NCBI RefSeq assembly: GCF_000093085.1
Contig: NC_014219.1
Coordinates: 2,534,384-2,598,383, forward strand
DNA from: [Bacillus] selenitireducens MLS10
Lineage (GTDB): Bacteria > Bacillota > Bacilli > Bacillales > Salisediminibacteriaceae
Length of the DNA stretch: 64,000 nt
Direction of reading: 5' to 3'
Shown here: piece by piece, positions 5,768 through 14,543 of the stretch
How positions within the stretch are numbered: position 1 is the first letter of the stretch
Layout: every line of letters starts with the position of its first letter
Program-made: the position numbers and the translations under genes
The notes under the pieces: model-generated
Database searches by the model: none
What the model was told of the DNA's origin: nothing
The model's input: only the letters and a program-made list of their open reading frames with translations

Positions 5768-7390
5768 TTACTCGATGACTGTTTCAGCGATGTTCACCGC
5801 ATGGTCACCAATCCGCTCAAGGTTGCTGATCATATCAGCAAAGATAATACCGGCAGACGCCTCACAAAGGCCCTCATTCAAACGCATAATGTGTTTTTTA
5901 CGATACTGTCTCTCCATTTTATCGATATTCTCTTCCATCTCCACAACCTGTTTTGCGATGATTGAATCATCCTTATCAAGGGATTCAATTGCTTTCTCAA
6001 GAGTCTCCAAGGTATAGGAGAACATATCGCGGATATCCTCCATGGCTTCATCTGACATTTTCACTTTATTGGTGATCTGGTACTCAGCCAATTCAATGAT
6101 ATTTTCCATATGATCACCTACACGTTCAATATCTCTTACAGTATCAAGCAGCACCCCGTGCAGGCGTGAATCATCCGCCGTCAATGAATTCGTGGAAATT
6201 CTGACAAGATAATCCGTAATCTTTCGGTCCAGGTTATTCACAGCATCTTCAAACTGATAGGAGAGCTCTGCAGACTTTTTCTGCTTGGTCTCAACAAAGT
6301 TTAATGCTTCCTTTAACCCTTCCGCGGACAACTCTGCCATCCGTAACGTTTCCTTCTTCGCCTGCCCCAGCGCAATGGAGCTTGATTGACTGATCAAAAC
6401 AGGATCGAGATTTTGTGCATTAAATTCAATGACTGACTCCTTACCAGGCAAAATCTTAATCACGACCCATGCAAGTAAACCGATAAATGGCAGTTGAATG
6501 ATGACATTCGACACATTGAAAATACCGTGTGCCACCGCAATCGTCATTTCAGGATTCAAATTAAACTGTCCTTGCAGATATTCCATCAATCGAATGTATG
6601 GTCCTATCACAATCAGGACAAGAATGGTTCCCACAAGGTTAAAAATAACGTGGGTAAGGGCTGCCCGTTTCGCGGCAAGTGACGCCCCAAGTGAAGCCAA
6701 AACAGCTGTGATTGTCGTTCCGATGTTATCTCCGAATAAAACCGGGAGCGCAGCTGAAAGATCCATTGCCCCCTGAGCATAAAGTTGCTGCAAAAGACCA
6801 ATGGCAGCTGATGAACTCTGGACACTGACCGTAAAGATTGTACCAATCAAAACACCCAAAAGAGGATTCGTACTCATACTCACAGTCAGTTCGGCAAAAA
6901 TATCAAGATCTCTGAGCGGACGCAAACCGTCCCCCATTAAGTTCAAGCCGTAAAACAAAGCACCAAAGCCAAAGATGACCTGACCGTAGTTATTTGCTTT
7001 CTTATTTTTAAGGAAAAAGATTAAAAATGTTCCCACCGCGATAATCGGCAGAGCGTATTCCGAGATTTTCAGTCCGATAATAAAGGCTGTGATTGTGGTC
7101 CCGATATTGGCACCCATAATCACCCCAATGGCCTGTCTGAATTTCATAAATCCTGCATTAACCAGGCCTATAGCCAAAACCGTTGTGCCAGTACTTGTTT
7201 GAAGCAGTACCGTCACCACAATACCGGTAATGACACCCATGAACGGGTTTGATGTATATTTATCAAGCAGTTCGCGCAATTTATCCCCGGCAACTTTTTG
7301 AAGTCCGTCCCCCATGTATTTGATACCGAATAAAAAGATGGCGAGCCCGCCAAAGAACATAAACAGTAATTCCTGTAATCCGATCTCCAC
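5768..7390 (-). CDS. Na+/phosphate cotransporter family protein with PhoU-like domain
   Basis: The start is placed at GTG 7388-7390 behind AAGGGGGA; an ATG at 7441 lacks a ribosome site. The ~540-residue protein has about eight membrane helices with the two inverted PNaS repeats carrying the signature QSS/QTS motifs (VLLQTSTGTTVLAIGL and VSVQSSSAAIGLLQQ). A C-terminal PhoU-like four-helix region (from ~residue 340) is typical of NptA/YjbB transporters. It probably moves phosphate, driven by sodium, across the membrane. The gene is monocistronic and divergent from yqgB. A palindrome near its promoter is listed separately. Confidence 0.88.
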   Translation of the reverse strand: MEIGLQELLFMFFGGLAIFLFGIKYMGDGLQKVAGDKLRELLDKYTSNPFMGVITGIVVTVLLQTSTGTTVLAIGLVNAGFMKFRQAIGVIMGANIGTTITAFIIGLKISEYALPIIAVGTFLIFFLKNKKANNYGQVIFGFGALFYGLNLMGDGLRPLRDLDIFAELTVSMSTNPLLGVLIGTIFTVSVQSSSAAIGLLQQLYAQGAMDLSAALPVLFGDNIGTTITAVLASLGASLAAKRAALTHVIFNLVGTILVLIVIGPYIRLMEYLQGQFNLNPEMTIAVAHGIFNVSNVIIQLPFIGLLAWVVIKILPGKESVIEFNAQNLDPVLISQSSSIALGQAKKETLRMAELSAEGLKEALNFVETKQKKSAELSYQFEDAVNNLDRKITDYLVRISTNSLTADDSRLHGVLLDTVRDIERVGDHMENIIELAEYQITNKVKMSDEAMEDIRDMFSYTLETLEKAIESLDKDDSIIAKQVVEMEENIDKMERQYRKKHIMRLNEGLCEASAGIIFADMISNLERIGDHAVNIAETVIE

Positions 7391-7462
7391 AGAAAGATCC
7401 CCCTTAAGTAAATAAATATATCTTCCCTTACCGTCCTTCATCGTACGTTAATTTTGTAAAGC

Positions 7463-7489
7463 ATTCATTAATGAATTGTAAAGATTATA
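7463..7489 (-). promoter_or_regulatory. -10 box and palindromic candidate operator upstream of the Na/Pi cotransporter
   Basis: The minus strand has TATAAT at 7484-7489. Just downstream, around the predicted transcript start, lies a perfect 14-bp palindrome ATTCATTAATGAAT (7463-7476), a typical repressor position. No clear -35 was found. The cognate regulator is unknown; the site does not look like a Pho box. Confidence 0.45.
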
Positions 7490-7630
7490 TTAAGATTGAA
7501 GTAAAACAATCTCAATTAGTATGTCATATTTAAAAAAGTTGAGCTGTTGACTTACTTTAAGATACAATAATAAGACTTCACCACTTCATATTTATCACAA
7601 ATTCAGAATCCATTACAGGAGTTGTTTCCA

Positions 7631-8431
7631 TTGAATCTGTTTAAACAGTTTATCTACAGTCATTATCAACCGCAAACCATCGCTTCGTTTGTCAGGCAAC
7701 GAATAGGCAGATCCGTTCTGTATGTATTTCTTCTGATGTTTTTAACATCACTCCCACTCATATTCCTTTCTGTCTCAGGCTTCAGTGCGTTATACGATGA
7801 TCTTGACGAACAACTGAGAGACTTCCCGGAGTTCTCTGTTGAAAATGGTCAACTCGTGTCGGATGAAGGTACATCCATGACAGAAACCGATGATGGCACC
7901 GTCATCATCTTTGACCCGGATGGCGAATACACACCGATCGATCTCATCGATTATGGTGAGGGCATCGCACTTCTCGAACGGGAGGCTGTTCTCTTAACCG
8001 GAGATATTTACGAAACCATCAGTTATCAGCAACTCGGTGGTGATTTCAGTAAAGCGGATTTCGTAAACCTGTCTGAATCCATTGGCGGGATTCTCCCATT
8101 GATTCTGACCTTGATCGGATTACTGATCTACCTGGTTGGCACTGCAATGAAATTCATCGGTGTTACTGCCCTCGCCGCCATTACCATGTTTTTAAAACGC
8201 AACGTAGTCAACGAATTAAAATTCAGCCAGGCGTGGGTCCTTTCCGCCTTTGCAGTAACCCTACCCACTACCCTGTTTGCGTTTTTTGACTTGATTCAGT
8301 TTCAGTTTCCTTTTCAATTTGCCATCTATTGGGTGATTGCCATCACGATGATGAACCTTGTCCTTAAGCATCTCGCAACTTTCAGGGATCAGGCAAGACG
8401 AAAGAGGGAAGAACAACCTGAAACCGAATAA
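7631..8431 (+). CDS. yqgB: DUF1189 membrane protein (YqgB-like)
   Basis: The start is taken as TTG 7631, nine bases after AGGAG; the TTG at 7622 would overlap that site. The ~266-residue product has a first membrane helix (LYVFLLMFLTSLPLIFLSVSG), a long extracytoplasmic acidic region, and several C-terminal helices ending in a basic tail. This layout and the sequence around LSESIGGILPLILTLIG match DUF1189 family proteins such as B. subtilis YqgB, which also lies near sodA. Function is unknown. Confidence 0.8.
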   Translation: MNLFKQFIYSHYQPQTIASFVRQRIGRSVLYVFLLMFLTSLPLIFLSVSGFSALYDDLDEQLRDFPEFSVENGQLVSDEGTSMTETDDGTVIIFDPDGEYTPIDLIDYGEGIALLEREAVLLTGDIYETISYQQLGGDFSKADFVNLSESIGGILPLILTLIGLLIYLVGTAMKFIGVTALAAITMFLKRNVVNELKFSQAWVLSAFAVTLPTTLFAFFDLIQFQFPFQFAIYWVIAITMMNLVLKHLATFRDQARRKREEQPETE

Positions 8432-8465
8432 ATGCTTCTGAAATCGATTAAACTGAAACCGACAA

Positions 8466-8498
8466 AAAGGAAGCCGCTGAATATGCGCGGCTTCCTTT
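8466..8498. terminator. Bidirectional intrinsic terminator
   Basis: AAAGGAAGCCGC and GCGGCTTCCTTT form a perfect 12-bp stem between the convergent yqgB and NfeD-like genes. Confidence 0.9.
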
Positions 8499-8517
8499 AT
8501 ATTTAGTACTGATTTGA

Positions 8518-9174
8518 TCAGACTTCCGACGGAATTGAAGCGTCCTCTTTATCTTCAACAACAACGATTCTTGTACCGTCAGCTGCAATGACGGTAACAG
8601 GCGTCTCTTCATTTAACCACTGATTATCAGTCGTTGCACTGTACATACGACCCTCTACCTCAACGGTACCTGTAGGACGAAACGGTGTTTTCGTCAGTCC
8701 CTTTTTTCCAATTAAATCACGGTACGAGTCGTTCATGGAATTATAACCTTTATCACTGGTTAATTTGTCTTCAAATAAGATCTTATTCCACATCTGTCTT
8801 TTCTTGAAAACCTTCGTAAACAGATATGAAGTCGGTGCCGCAAGAACGAGCGCCATTGCAACCAGCGTGCCATAGATCCAGCCAGGCGCAGGTATTGCGA
8901 TCGCCGTTACCATAAAGGCAATACCGAAAATACCGACAGAACCGTCCGCTGTCACTTTACCATCAAAAATAATTAACGTCAGGCCAATCAGGTACAGGAG
9001 AACGATCCACAGACTCTCTGTTCCGGAAATATGAAACGAAAAGTACATAGCCATAAGCAGGATCCCCAAAACAGCGAACAATCCCCGCATTCTGACCATC
9101 AGCTCACCAAATATAAACAAGGTTGCAATGAATACAACGATGAAACCGACCGTCGCAAATTCAAGCATCTCCAT
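8518..9174 (-). CDS. NfeD-family membrane protein
   Basis: A 218-residue protein with about four N-terminal membrane helices (residues ~5-125) and a C-terminal soluble domain beginning near DLIGKKGLTKTPFRPTG. The 'L-G-G-T-RP-G' pattern followed by GRMYSATTDNQWL and PVTVIAADGTRIVVVE is the OB-fold NfeD domain. It lacks the ClpP-like protease half seen in the second NfeD in this window (46532-47860). NfeD proteins usually partner a flotillin-type SPFH protein; none is adjacent here. The ATG at 9172-9174 is preceded by GAGAGGTGA. Confidence 0.8.
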   Translation of the reverse strand: MEMLEFATVGFIVVFIATLFIFGELMVRMRGLFAVLGILLMAMYFSFHISGTESLWIVLLYLIGLTLIIFDGKVTADGSVGIFGIAFMVTAIAIPAPGWIYGTLVAMALVLAAPTSYLFTKVFKKRQMWNKILFEDKLTSDKGYNSMNDSYRDLIGKKGLTKTPFRPTGTVEVEGRMYSATTDNQWLNEETPVTVIAADGTRIVVVEDKEDASIPSEV

Positions 9175-9333
9175 CAGTCTTCACCTCTCAGTTTCGATTC
9201 TGTCCAGTTTAATTGTAACAGTTATTTGTCTTATGTACATCTACGAAGAACCCGTTAAAAAGGTTTCATGCCTTTAAATCGTCACTCTTCTATGCTGACA
9301 AAAACAAGTCTCCATCAGTTTTGCCGGATCAAT

Positions 9334-9371
9334 AACTGACCCCGATATCCATCCGGATACCGGGGTCAGTT
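9334..9371 (-). terminator. Hairpin terminator after the DUF1002 gene
   Basis: AACTGACCCCGATATCC pairs with GGATACCGGGGTCAGTT, a very long stem just past the DUF1002 stop codon. The following T tract is weak. Confidence 0.7.
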
Positions 9372-9382
9372 ACACATTTTCA

Positions 9383-10288
9383 TTAACGGTTCAGAATTGC
9401 CCCTGATGAAAACCAGCCTGAAACCGTATCAAGTAAATCATTAAAGAAATTGATGATGGCTCTGATGATGCCCTGCCCCTGTTCGGATCCGATGAAATCA
9501 CTGATATTTTCCCGGACCGAATCAATTTGCGAACGCACCTGATCCCAGTCGATATTCATTTCCCTCATCCGGTCAAACAAAGAGACAAGTCCCTCAAGGT
9601 CTTCATCCGATAAAGAAATACCGAGCTCATCAGCTAATCTTCGAATTAAATCCCTCAGGTCATCCGTCGTTTCAATATCTTCCTCAGCAAGAGCCTCTTT
9701 AATCCTGGCCATAAGCTCGGTGGCTTCTTCATTGCCATGCTCCTCGCCGAGCTGAGCTGTTTTGACCAGCTCCTCATTTGCAATTTGCTTCTGATCCTCC
9801 GGAATCACGCCATCCATTGTCGACTCATATGCTTTAATCAGTCCTGTCAGAGCACCGGTTCCGGAAACCTCAAAAGGTGCGGTTACATAAATATCTGCAT
9901 CCTTAACACCGGCAGTGATTAATGCATTTGCGTACATGCCTTCAGATACCCAGTTAATATTGTTTGTCGTCACATCAATACCGGATCCCGATTCCAAGAT
10001 CGTGATCTTTGATGATGAGAGGGCGTTGCTGCCAATAACAGATGCGCTGATATAGTTACCCAAATACTGGTGTTCCTCTTCGTTACTGACCGTAATGATT
10101 GTAACGTTCTCGTCCTCTTCTGATACTTCCATTTCGTTTAAAAGCTCTTCACGTTGCTGCGGTGACAGATCCTCACCCAATGTCACAATAACATCCCCAG
10201 GAGCCGCGTCTGCCATTGTGGCAAGTGGAAATAATAATAAAAGACTCAACACAGCAATCATCATAACAGCTATTTTTTTCTTAATCAT
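9383..10288 (-). CDS. Secreted DUF1002 family protein
   Basis: A 301-residue protein with a signal peptide (basic MIKKK, hydrophobic core VMMIAVLSLLLLFPLA, likely cleavage after TMADA). The mature part starts GDVIVTLGEDLSPQQREELL, the hallmark of DUF1002 proteins. It continues with a Ser/Thr/Gly-rich domain and a helical acidic C-terminal half that ends in two hydrophobic helices. Family function is unknown; export to the cell surface is expected. It is transcribed alone, divergently from ispG. Confidence 0.8.
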   Translation of the reverse strand: MIKKKIAVMMIAVLSLLLLFPLATMADAAPGDVIVTLGEDLSPQQREELLNEMEVSEEDENVTIITVSNEEEHQYLGNYISASVIGSNALSSSKITILESGSGIDVTTNNINWVSEGMYANALITAGVKDADIYVTAPFEVSGTGALTGLIKAYESTMDGVIPEDQKQIANEELVKTAQLGEEHGNEEATELMARIKEALAEEDIETTDDLRDLIRRLADELGISLSDEDLEGLVSLFDRMREMNIDWDQVRSQIDSVRENISDFIGSEQGQGIIRAIINFFNDLLDTVSGWFSSGAILNR

Positions 10289-10410
10289 TTGCTTTCACCT
10301 CATCCATTTAATAGGCGGCACATCATGGATATGCCCCATCATAACTTTAAGACGTTTAACGGTTGGAAAAAGTTGCACACCAGAGAAAAATAAATCAAAA
10401 ACGAATATTC

Positions 10411-10439
10411 TTGCTACTCTCACAAGGCCTTGATACAAT
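10411..10439 (+). promoter_or_regulatory. ispG promoter
   Basis: TTGCTA (10411-10416) and TACAAT (10434-10439) with a 17-bp spacer, about 57 bp upstream of the ispG start codon. Confidence 0.7.
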
Positions 10440-10495
10440 GATACCTGTAATAATCTGATAAGAAAAGCTGTTTTTCAGCTAAAGGAGCGATTTAA

Positions 10496-11596
10496 GTGAG
10501 TGAAGTCACGCACCGTAAACATACAAGACCCGTCAAAGTGGGTCCTCTTCAGATTGGTGGAAATGATGAGGTGGTCATCCAAAGCATGACCATGTCCAAG
10601 ACGCATGACGTCGATGCGGTTGTTGCAGAAATCCTGAGACTCGAAGAAGCCGGTTGCCAAATCGTCCGTGTTGCGTGCCCGGAAATGAAAGATGCAGAAG
10701 CTATTCCTGAGATCAAAAAACGCATCAATATTCCCCTTGTTGCAGACATTCACTTTGACTATAAACTTGCACTGAAAGCGATTGAAGGCGGGATCGACAA
10801 GATCAGAATCAACCCCGGTAATATCGGAAGACGCGAAAAAGTGGAAGCTGTTGTAAATGCAGCCAAAGAAAAAGGGATTCCGATCCGAATTGGTGTCAAC
10901 GCCGGTTCTTTGGAGAAAAAAATCCTTGATAAATATGGCTACCCGACTGCTGACGGTATGGTGGAAAGCGCTCTGCATCACATCAAAATATTAGAGGAAC
11001 TTGATTTCCACGACATCATCGTGTCCATGAAGGCATCAGACGTTCATTTAGCCGTCGAAGCATACGAGAAAGCAGCAAAGGCATTCGATTATCCTCTGCA
11101 TCTAGGCATTACAGAATCAGGTACCCTGTTTACCGGAACCATTAAAAGTTCTGCCGGTCTGGGTATTCTCTTAAATCAGGGAATCGGTAATACTGTCCGT
11201 ATCTCCCTAAGTGCAGATCCTGTTGAAGAGGTCAAAGTAGCAAAAGAGCTTCTGAAAGCATTCGGTCTTGCCGCCAATGCCGCGACCCTGATTTCCTGCC
11301 CGACTTGCGGACGAATCGAAATTGATCTCATCAGCATCGCCAATGAAGTCGAGGAATACATTCAGACCGTCAATGCACCGATTAAAGTATCCGTCCTCGG
11401 ATGCGCGGTAAATGGACCAGGTGAAGCGAAAGAAGCCGATATTGGTATAGCTGGGGCCCGTGGTGAAGGACTCTTGTTCCGAAAAGGGAAAACGATTCGT
11501 AAAGTGCCTGAAGAATCCATGGTTGAAGAATTAAAAAAAGAAATAGATGCCCTTGCAAAAGAACATGAAGAAAAAATGAAACTCGAACAATCCTGA
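10496..11596 (+). CDS. ispG: 4-hydroxy-3-methylbut-2-enyl diphosphate synthase (flavodoxin/ferredoxin)
   Basis: A 366-residue cytoplasmic [4Fe-4S] enzyme of the MEP isoprenoid pathway, converting methylerythritol cyclodiphosphate to HMBPP. The N-terminal TIM barrel starts at [13 protein letters not shown] and includes [12 protein letters not shown]. The C-terminal cluster domain carries [12 protein letters not shown] and the third ligand in [17 protein letters not shown]. The start is GTG with AAAGGAGCG upstream. Monocistronic. The downstream pathway enzyme IspH is also in this window. Confidence 0.97.
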   Translation: MSEVTHRKHTRPVKVGPLQIGGNDEVVIQSMTMSKTHDVDAVVAEILRLEEAGCQIVRVACPEMKDAEAIPEIKKRINIPLVADIHFDYKLALKAIEGGIDKIRINPGNIGRREKVEAVVNAAKEKGIPIRIGVNAGSLEKKILDKYGYPTADGMVESALHHIKILEELDFHDIIVSMKASDVHLAVEAYEKAAKAFDYPLHLGITESGTLFTGTIKSSAGLGILLNQGIGNTVRISLSADPVEEVKVAKELLKAFGLAANAATLISCPTCGRIEIDLISIANEVEEYIQTVNAPIKVSVLGCAVNGPGEAKEADIGIAGARGEGLLFRKGKTIRKVPEESMVEELKKEIDALAKEHEEKMKLEQS

Positions 11597-11643
11597 TCCA
11601 ACCTGCTCCGCCAAGTGGATCACCATATCATACAGTTCGCTTT

Positions 11644-11672
11644 AAAAGCAGATATCTTATCTGCTTTTTTCT
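11644..11672 (+). terminator. ispG terminator
   Basis: AAAAGCAGATA and TATCTGCTTTT pair around a 3-nt loop and are followed by a T run. Confidence 0.9.
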
Positions 11673-11752
11673 TCTGCCTGTATGGACAAATCCGCTCAAT
11701 ATGAGACAATAGATAAAAAGAAGTTGTAAAACTAAAGAGGTGTTTTTTCACT

Positions 11753-12334
11753 ATGAAGCAAATCCGATTTGGCATTGACATCGACGGGACCGTCACGGAT
11801 CCATCCTCCTTCATTCCGTATTTAAACCAGGCATTCAAACAAAATCTGACTCTTCAGGACATTAAAGACTACGACCTTTCCATTGCTCTTGGCATTACCG
11901 AAAAGGAATTTTGGGCATGGATGACGGATCATGAACCCAAAATGTACAAACATTCTTTTCCTGCTGCAGATGCCCGTGATATTTTATCTGCATGGTCCGA
12001 TCAGTATGAACTCTTTTACATCAGTGCCCGACCAAAACATGTCACTGAATTGACCTATGATTGGTTCAAAGAATATCAAATCCCTTACGATCATATTGAA
12101 CTGTTGGGTCAGCACAATAAACTCCGTGCAGTTTCTGAACATCAGATTGATGCATTCTTCGAGGACAAACATGATAATGCTGTCAACATTGCAGAAGAGC
12201 ATCAGATCCCGGTTATTCTTATGGACACTCCTTACAATCGCTTACCGGTTCCAAAGCATGTTCACAGAGCCTATTCATGGAGCGAAGCAAATCGTATCAT
12301 CAATCGGCTCTTCCAGCCTGTTTATTCAGGGTGA
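11753..12334 (+). CDS. yqfW: HAD-superfamily 5'(3')-deoxyribonucleotidase-like phosphatase (YqfW)
   Basis: A 193-residue protein with the HAD motif I GIDIDGTVTD (two catalytic Asp) at residues ~7-16. Motif II is in LFYISARP, and motif III/IV is FFEDKHDNAVNIAEE. This is the NT5C-type nucleotidase family, and synteny beside zur and ispG matches B. subtilis YqfW. It likely removes phosphate from a nucleotide or small phosphoester; the substrate is unknown. The ATG follows AAAGAGGTG. Confidence 0.85.
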   Translation: MKQIRFGIDIDGTVTDPSSFIPYLNQAFKQNLTLQDIKDYDLSIALGITEKEFWAWMTDHEPKMYKHSFPAADARDILSAWSDQYELFYISARPKHVTELTYDWFKEYQIPYDHIELLGQHNKLRAVSEHQIDAFFEDKHDNAVNIAEEHQIPVILMDTPYNRLPVPKHVHRAYSWSEANRIINRLFQPVYSG

Positions 12335-12349
12335 CAGATGACAGCAATA

Positions 12350-12399
12350 TAAAAAAGGCTTTTTCACAGGACCGCCATCCTGTTGAAAAAGCCTTTTTT
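12350..12399. terminator. Bidirectional intrinsic terminator
   Basis: AAAAAAGGCTTTTTCA...AGGA pairs with TCCT...TGAAAAAGCCTTTTTT, a long hairpin between convergent yqfW and zur. Confidence 0.9.
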
Positions 12400-12403
12400 C
12401 ACA

Positions 12404-12829
12404 TTATCCGATCGACGGATGATCACATTCCGGGCAATAACCATATACTTCAAATTTGTGCCCTGTTACCGTAAAACCGGAAGAAGTCAATCCATCGACA
12501 TTCATCGGACAATGATGAATATGCTCCGTTTTACCGCACTCAAGGCAAATCAGATGGTGGTGATGTTCATCCACCGAGCATGCAATTCTGAAACGTTTTT
12601 CCCCTTCGAGTTCCGTTTCCTCAAGAAGCGACGTCTCTTCAAATAATGCAAGGTTTCTGTATATCGTGTCAAAACTCAGACCGTCATGCTTATCTTTCAA
12701 ATGCTCAAGTATGTCCTTGGCAGTGACGTAGCGCCCCTCCTGAATCAGAAAAGTGAGAATATCAAATCTCTTCTCCGTATACTTATATCCTTGTTCTTTT
12801 AACAGATCCATGGCTTCATGAATGTTCAT
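12404..12829 (-). CDS. zur: Fur-family zinc uptake repressor Zur
   Basis: A 141-residue Fur-family regulator: N-terminal winged helix (ILTFLIQEGRYVTAKDILEH, LSFDTIYRNLALFEE) and a C-terminal metal domain with DEHHHHLICLECGK and a second Cys pair in YCPECDHP forming the structural zinc site. Neighbouring zinc-type ABC genes, a Zur box at the operon start, and the B. subtilis yqfV location all favour Zur over Fur or PerR. The gene overlaps the upstream permease by 4 bp (ATGA), so it is the last gene of a probably autoregulated operon. Confidence 0.92.
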   Translation of the reverse strand: MNIHEAMDLLKEQGYKYTEKRFDILTFLIQEGRYVTAKDILEHLKDKHDGLSFDTIYRNLALFEETSLLEETELEGEKRFRIACSVDEHHHHLICLECGKTEHIHHCPMNVDGLTSSGFTVTGHKFEVYGYCPECDHPSIG

Positions 12830-13695
12830 TTGGTTGCGCCCCTTTCCTGCATACTGAAAACCAGCTGCCTGCTTCTCAGTTTAGCATACATTATCATCAC
12901 GGCTAAAATAACAATCCCTGAGGTCACAATCATGCCCCCGGTGGCGATGTTCAGATAATACGAGGACAGCATCCCCGAAACAATTGCGAGTTCCCCAAAA
13001 AAGATACCGAACAGAATAACTTGCCGAAAGCTCTTGGACACTTGAAGTGCGGCAGCTACAGGCAGGGTAATCATCGCCCCGACAAGCAAAATCCCCACAA
13101 TATTGACTGAAATACTGATGACAGCCGCGATCAGTGCAGCAAATACCAGATTCAGCCCTTTCACGCGCAATCCGGAAGTATGAGCAAATTCAGCATCAAA
13201 GGAAACCGAAAGAAATTCCTTATAAAGAAACACCAGCAATATCAAACTGATTGTCCCTGCAATCAATATAAAATATAAATCCGATAAGGAGACTGTCAGG
13301 ATACTTCCAAACAGAAAATTAAACCATTCCGAACTTGACATCCCGGAGGCACTGATCAATATCGCACTCAGTCCAAGTCCTGCCGAAAGAATGATCGGAA
13401 TCGCCAACTCCTGAAAATACTGATAGACTGTACGTAATTTTTCCACAATCAATGCACCTGCAACGGCAAATAGAAAGCCGGAAATCAGCGGATTGATCGA
13501 CCACGGCAAATCAAGTGCCGAGCCTGCCACCACACCGACGGCAATCCCCGCAAGTGTGATCTGAGACAGACCCTCTGAAATAATGGTCATTCTTCTGACA
13601 AGGAGAAAGGCACCCATTAGAGGAGCAAGCAGCCCAATGACAAGTCCTGCAAGAATCCCCCTGTCGAGAAATGTTAATGATTCAAACCATTCCAC
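12826..13695 (-). CDS. Metal (zinc-type) ABC transporter permease, second copy
   Basis: A 289-residue ABC-3 family integral membrane protein with about eight helices. It starts at GTG 13693-13695 after GGAAGTGGGG. Typical family segments are GAFLLVRRMTIISEGLSQI and SVSFDAEFAHTSGLRVKGLN. It is a diverged paralogue of the preceding permease (shared layout, many identical positions). The two may form a heterodimeric channel for the ATPase encoded at 14544-15365. Its stop overlaps the zur start. Confidence 0.88.
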   Translation of the reverse strand: MEWFESLTFLDRGILAGLVIGLLAPLMGAFLLVRRMTIISEGLSQITLAGIAVGVVAGSALDLPWSINPLISGFLFAVAGALIVEKLRTVYQYFQELAIPIILSAGLGLSAILISASGMSSSEWFNFLFGSILTVSLSDLYFILIAGTISLILLVFLYKEFLSVSFDAEFAHTSGLRVKGLNLVFAALIAAVISISVNIVGILLVGAMITLPVAAALQVSKSFRQVILFGIFFGELAIVSGMLSSYYLNIATGGMIVTSGIVILAVMIMYAKLRSRQLVFSMQERGATK

Positions 13696-13699
13696 GATC

Positions 13700-14539
13700 T
13701 CATCCCCACTTCCTTTTGAGTCCTGTAATCATAATAATTAAAATCAAAATAAACAGATTCGTCATTACGATGGTTCCACCCGGTGCCCAATCAAGATGAA
13801 ACGCACTGACCATACCTGTAAGTACCGACACCTCACCAATCAAGATGGAATAAAACAGCATGCCTTTAAAAGACTTGGCTATTCTCATTGCAGCGGCCAC
13901 GGGTAAAGTCATCAAAGCTGAGACAAGTAAAATGCCGACGATCTGCATCGATACACCAATGACTACAGCCACAACAATCATAAATGAAAGATCCATAAAC
14001 CGTTTCGGGATCCCGGAGGTCACTGCCTGTTCTTCATCAAAGCTGAGAAACAATAGCTCCTTATAAAAAAGACCGATAAACAGGATGACTCCCCCGAGTA
14101 AAACGAGCATCATATAGAAATCCTGTCTGCTGACTGCAGCTACACTGCCAAACAGATAATTTAACAGGTCATTATTGAATCCGTCAGCAAGAGAAATAAA
14201 GACAACACCTATCCCGATCCCTGACGAGAGAATAATCGGAATGGCAAGTTCCTTATAGTGCCTGAAAACAAGCCCCAGCCTGCTGACGGCAAGAGAACCG
14301 GTCACTGAAAACAGCATCCCCATATACACAGGATTGAGCGTTGCAAAAAAAGGAAAGGAACGCCCCAGCAATAGACTGAATGCAATCCCTGTCAATGTGA
14401 TGTGCGACAGGGCATCCGCCATCAGCGACAGACGTCGGACAACGAGAAACACACCGACTGCAGGGGTCAGTATGCCCACCATCATAGCCGTGTAGAGAGA
14501 GTACTTTAAAAAATCGAATTGAAAAAATACGTCGATCAT
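13700..14539 (-). CDS. Metal (zinc-type) ABC transporter permease, first copy
   Basis: A 279-residue ABC-3 family permease with the conserved GVFLVVRRLSLMADALSHITL segment near residue 28 and FLSFDEEQAVTSGIPKRFM near residue 170. It is separated from the ATPase gene by 4 bp and from the second permease by 4 bp. No substrate-binding lipoprotein (ZnuA) is encoded in the operon. Confidence 0.88.
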   Translation of the reverse strand: MIDVFFQFDFLKYSLYTAMMVGILTPAVGVFLVVRRLSLMADALSHITLTGIAFSLLLGRSFPFFATLNPVYMGMLFSVTGSLAVSRLGLVFRHYKELAIPIILSSGIGIGVVFISLADGFNNDLLNYLFGSVAAVSRQDFYMMLVLLGGVILFIGLFYKELLFLSFDEEQAVTSGIPKRFMDLSFMIVVAVVIGVSMQIVGILLVSALMTLPVAAAMRIAKSFKGMLFYSILIGEVSVLTGMVSAFHLDWAPGGTIVMTNLFILILIIMITGLKRKWG

Positions 14540-14543
14540 GCCG

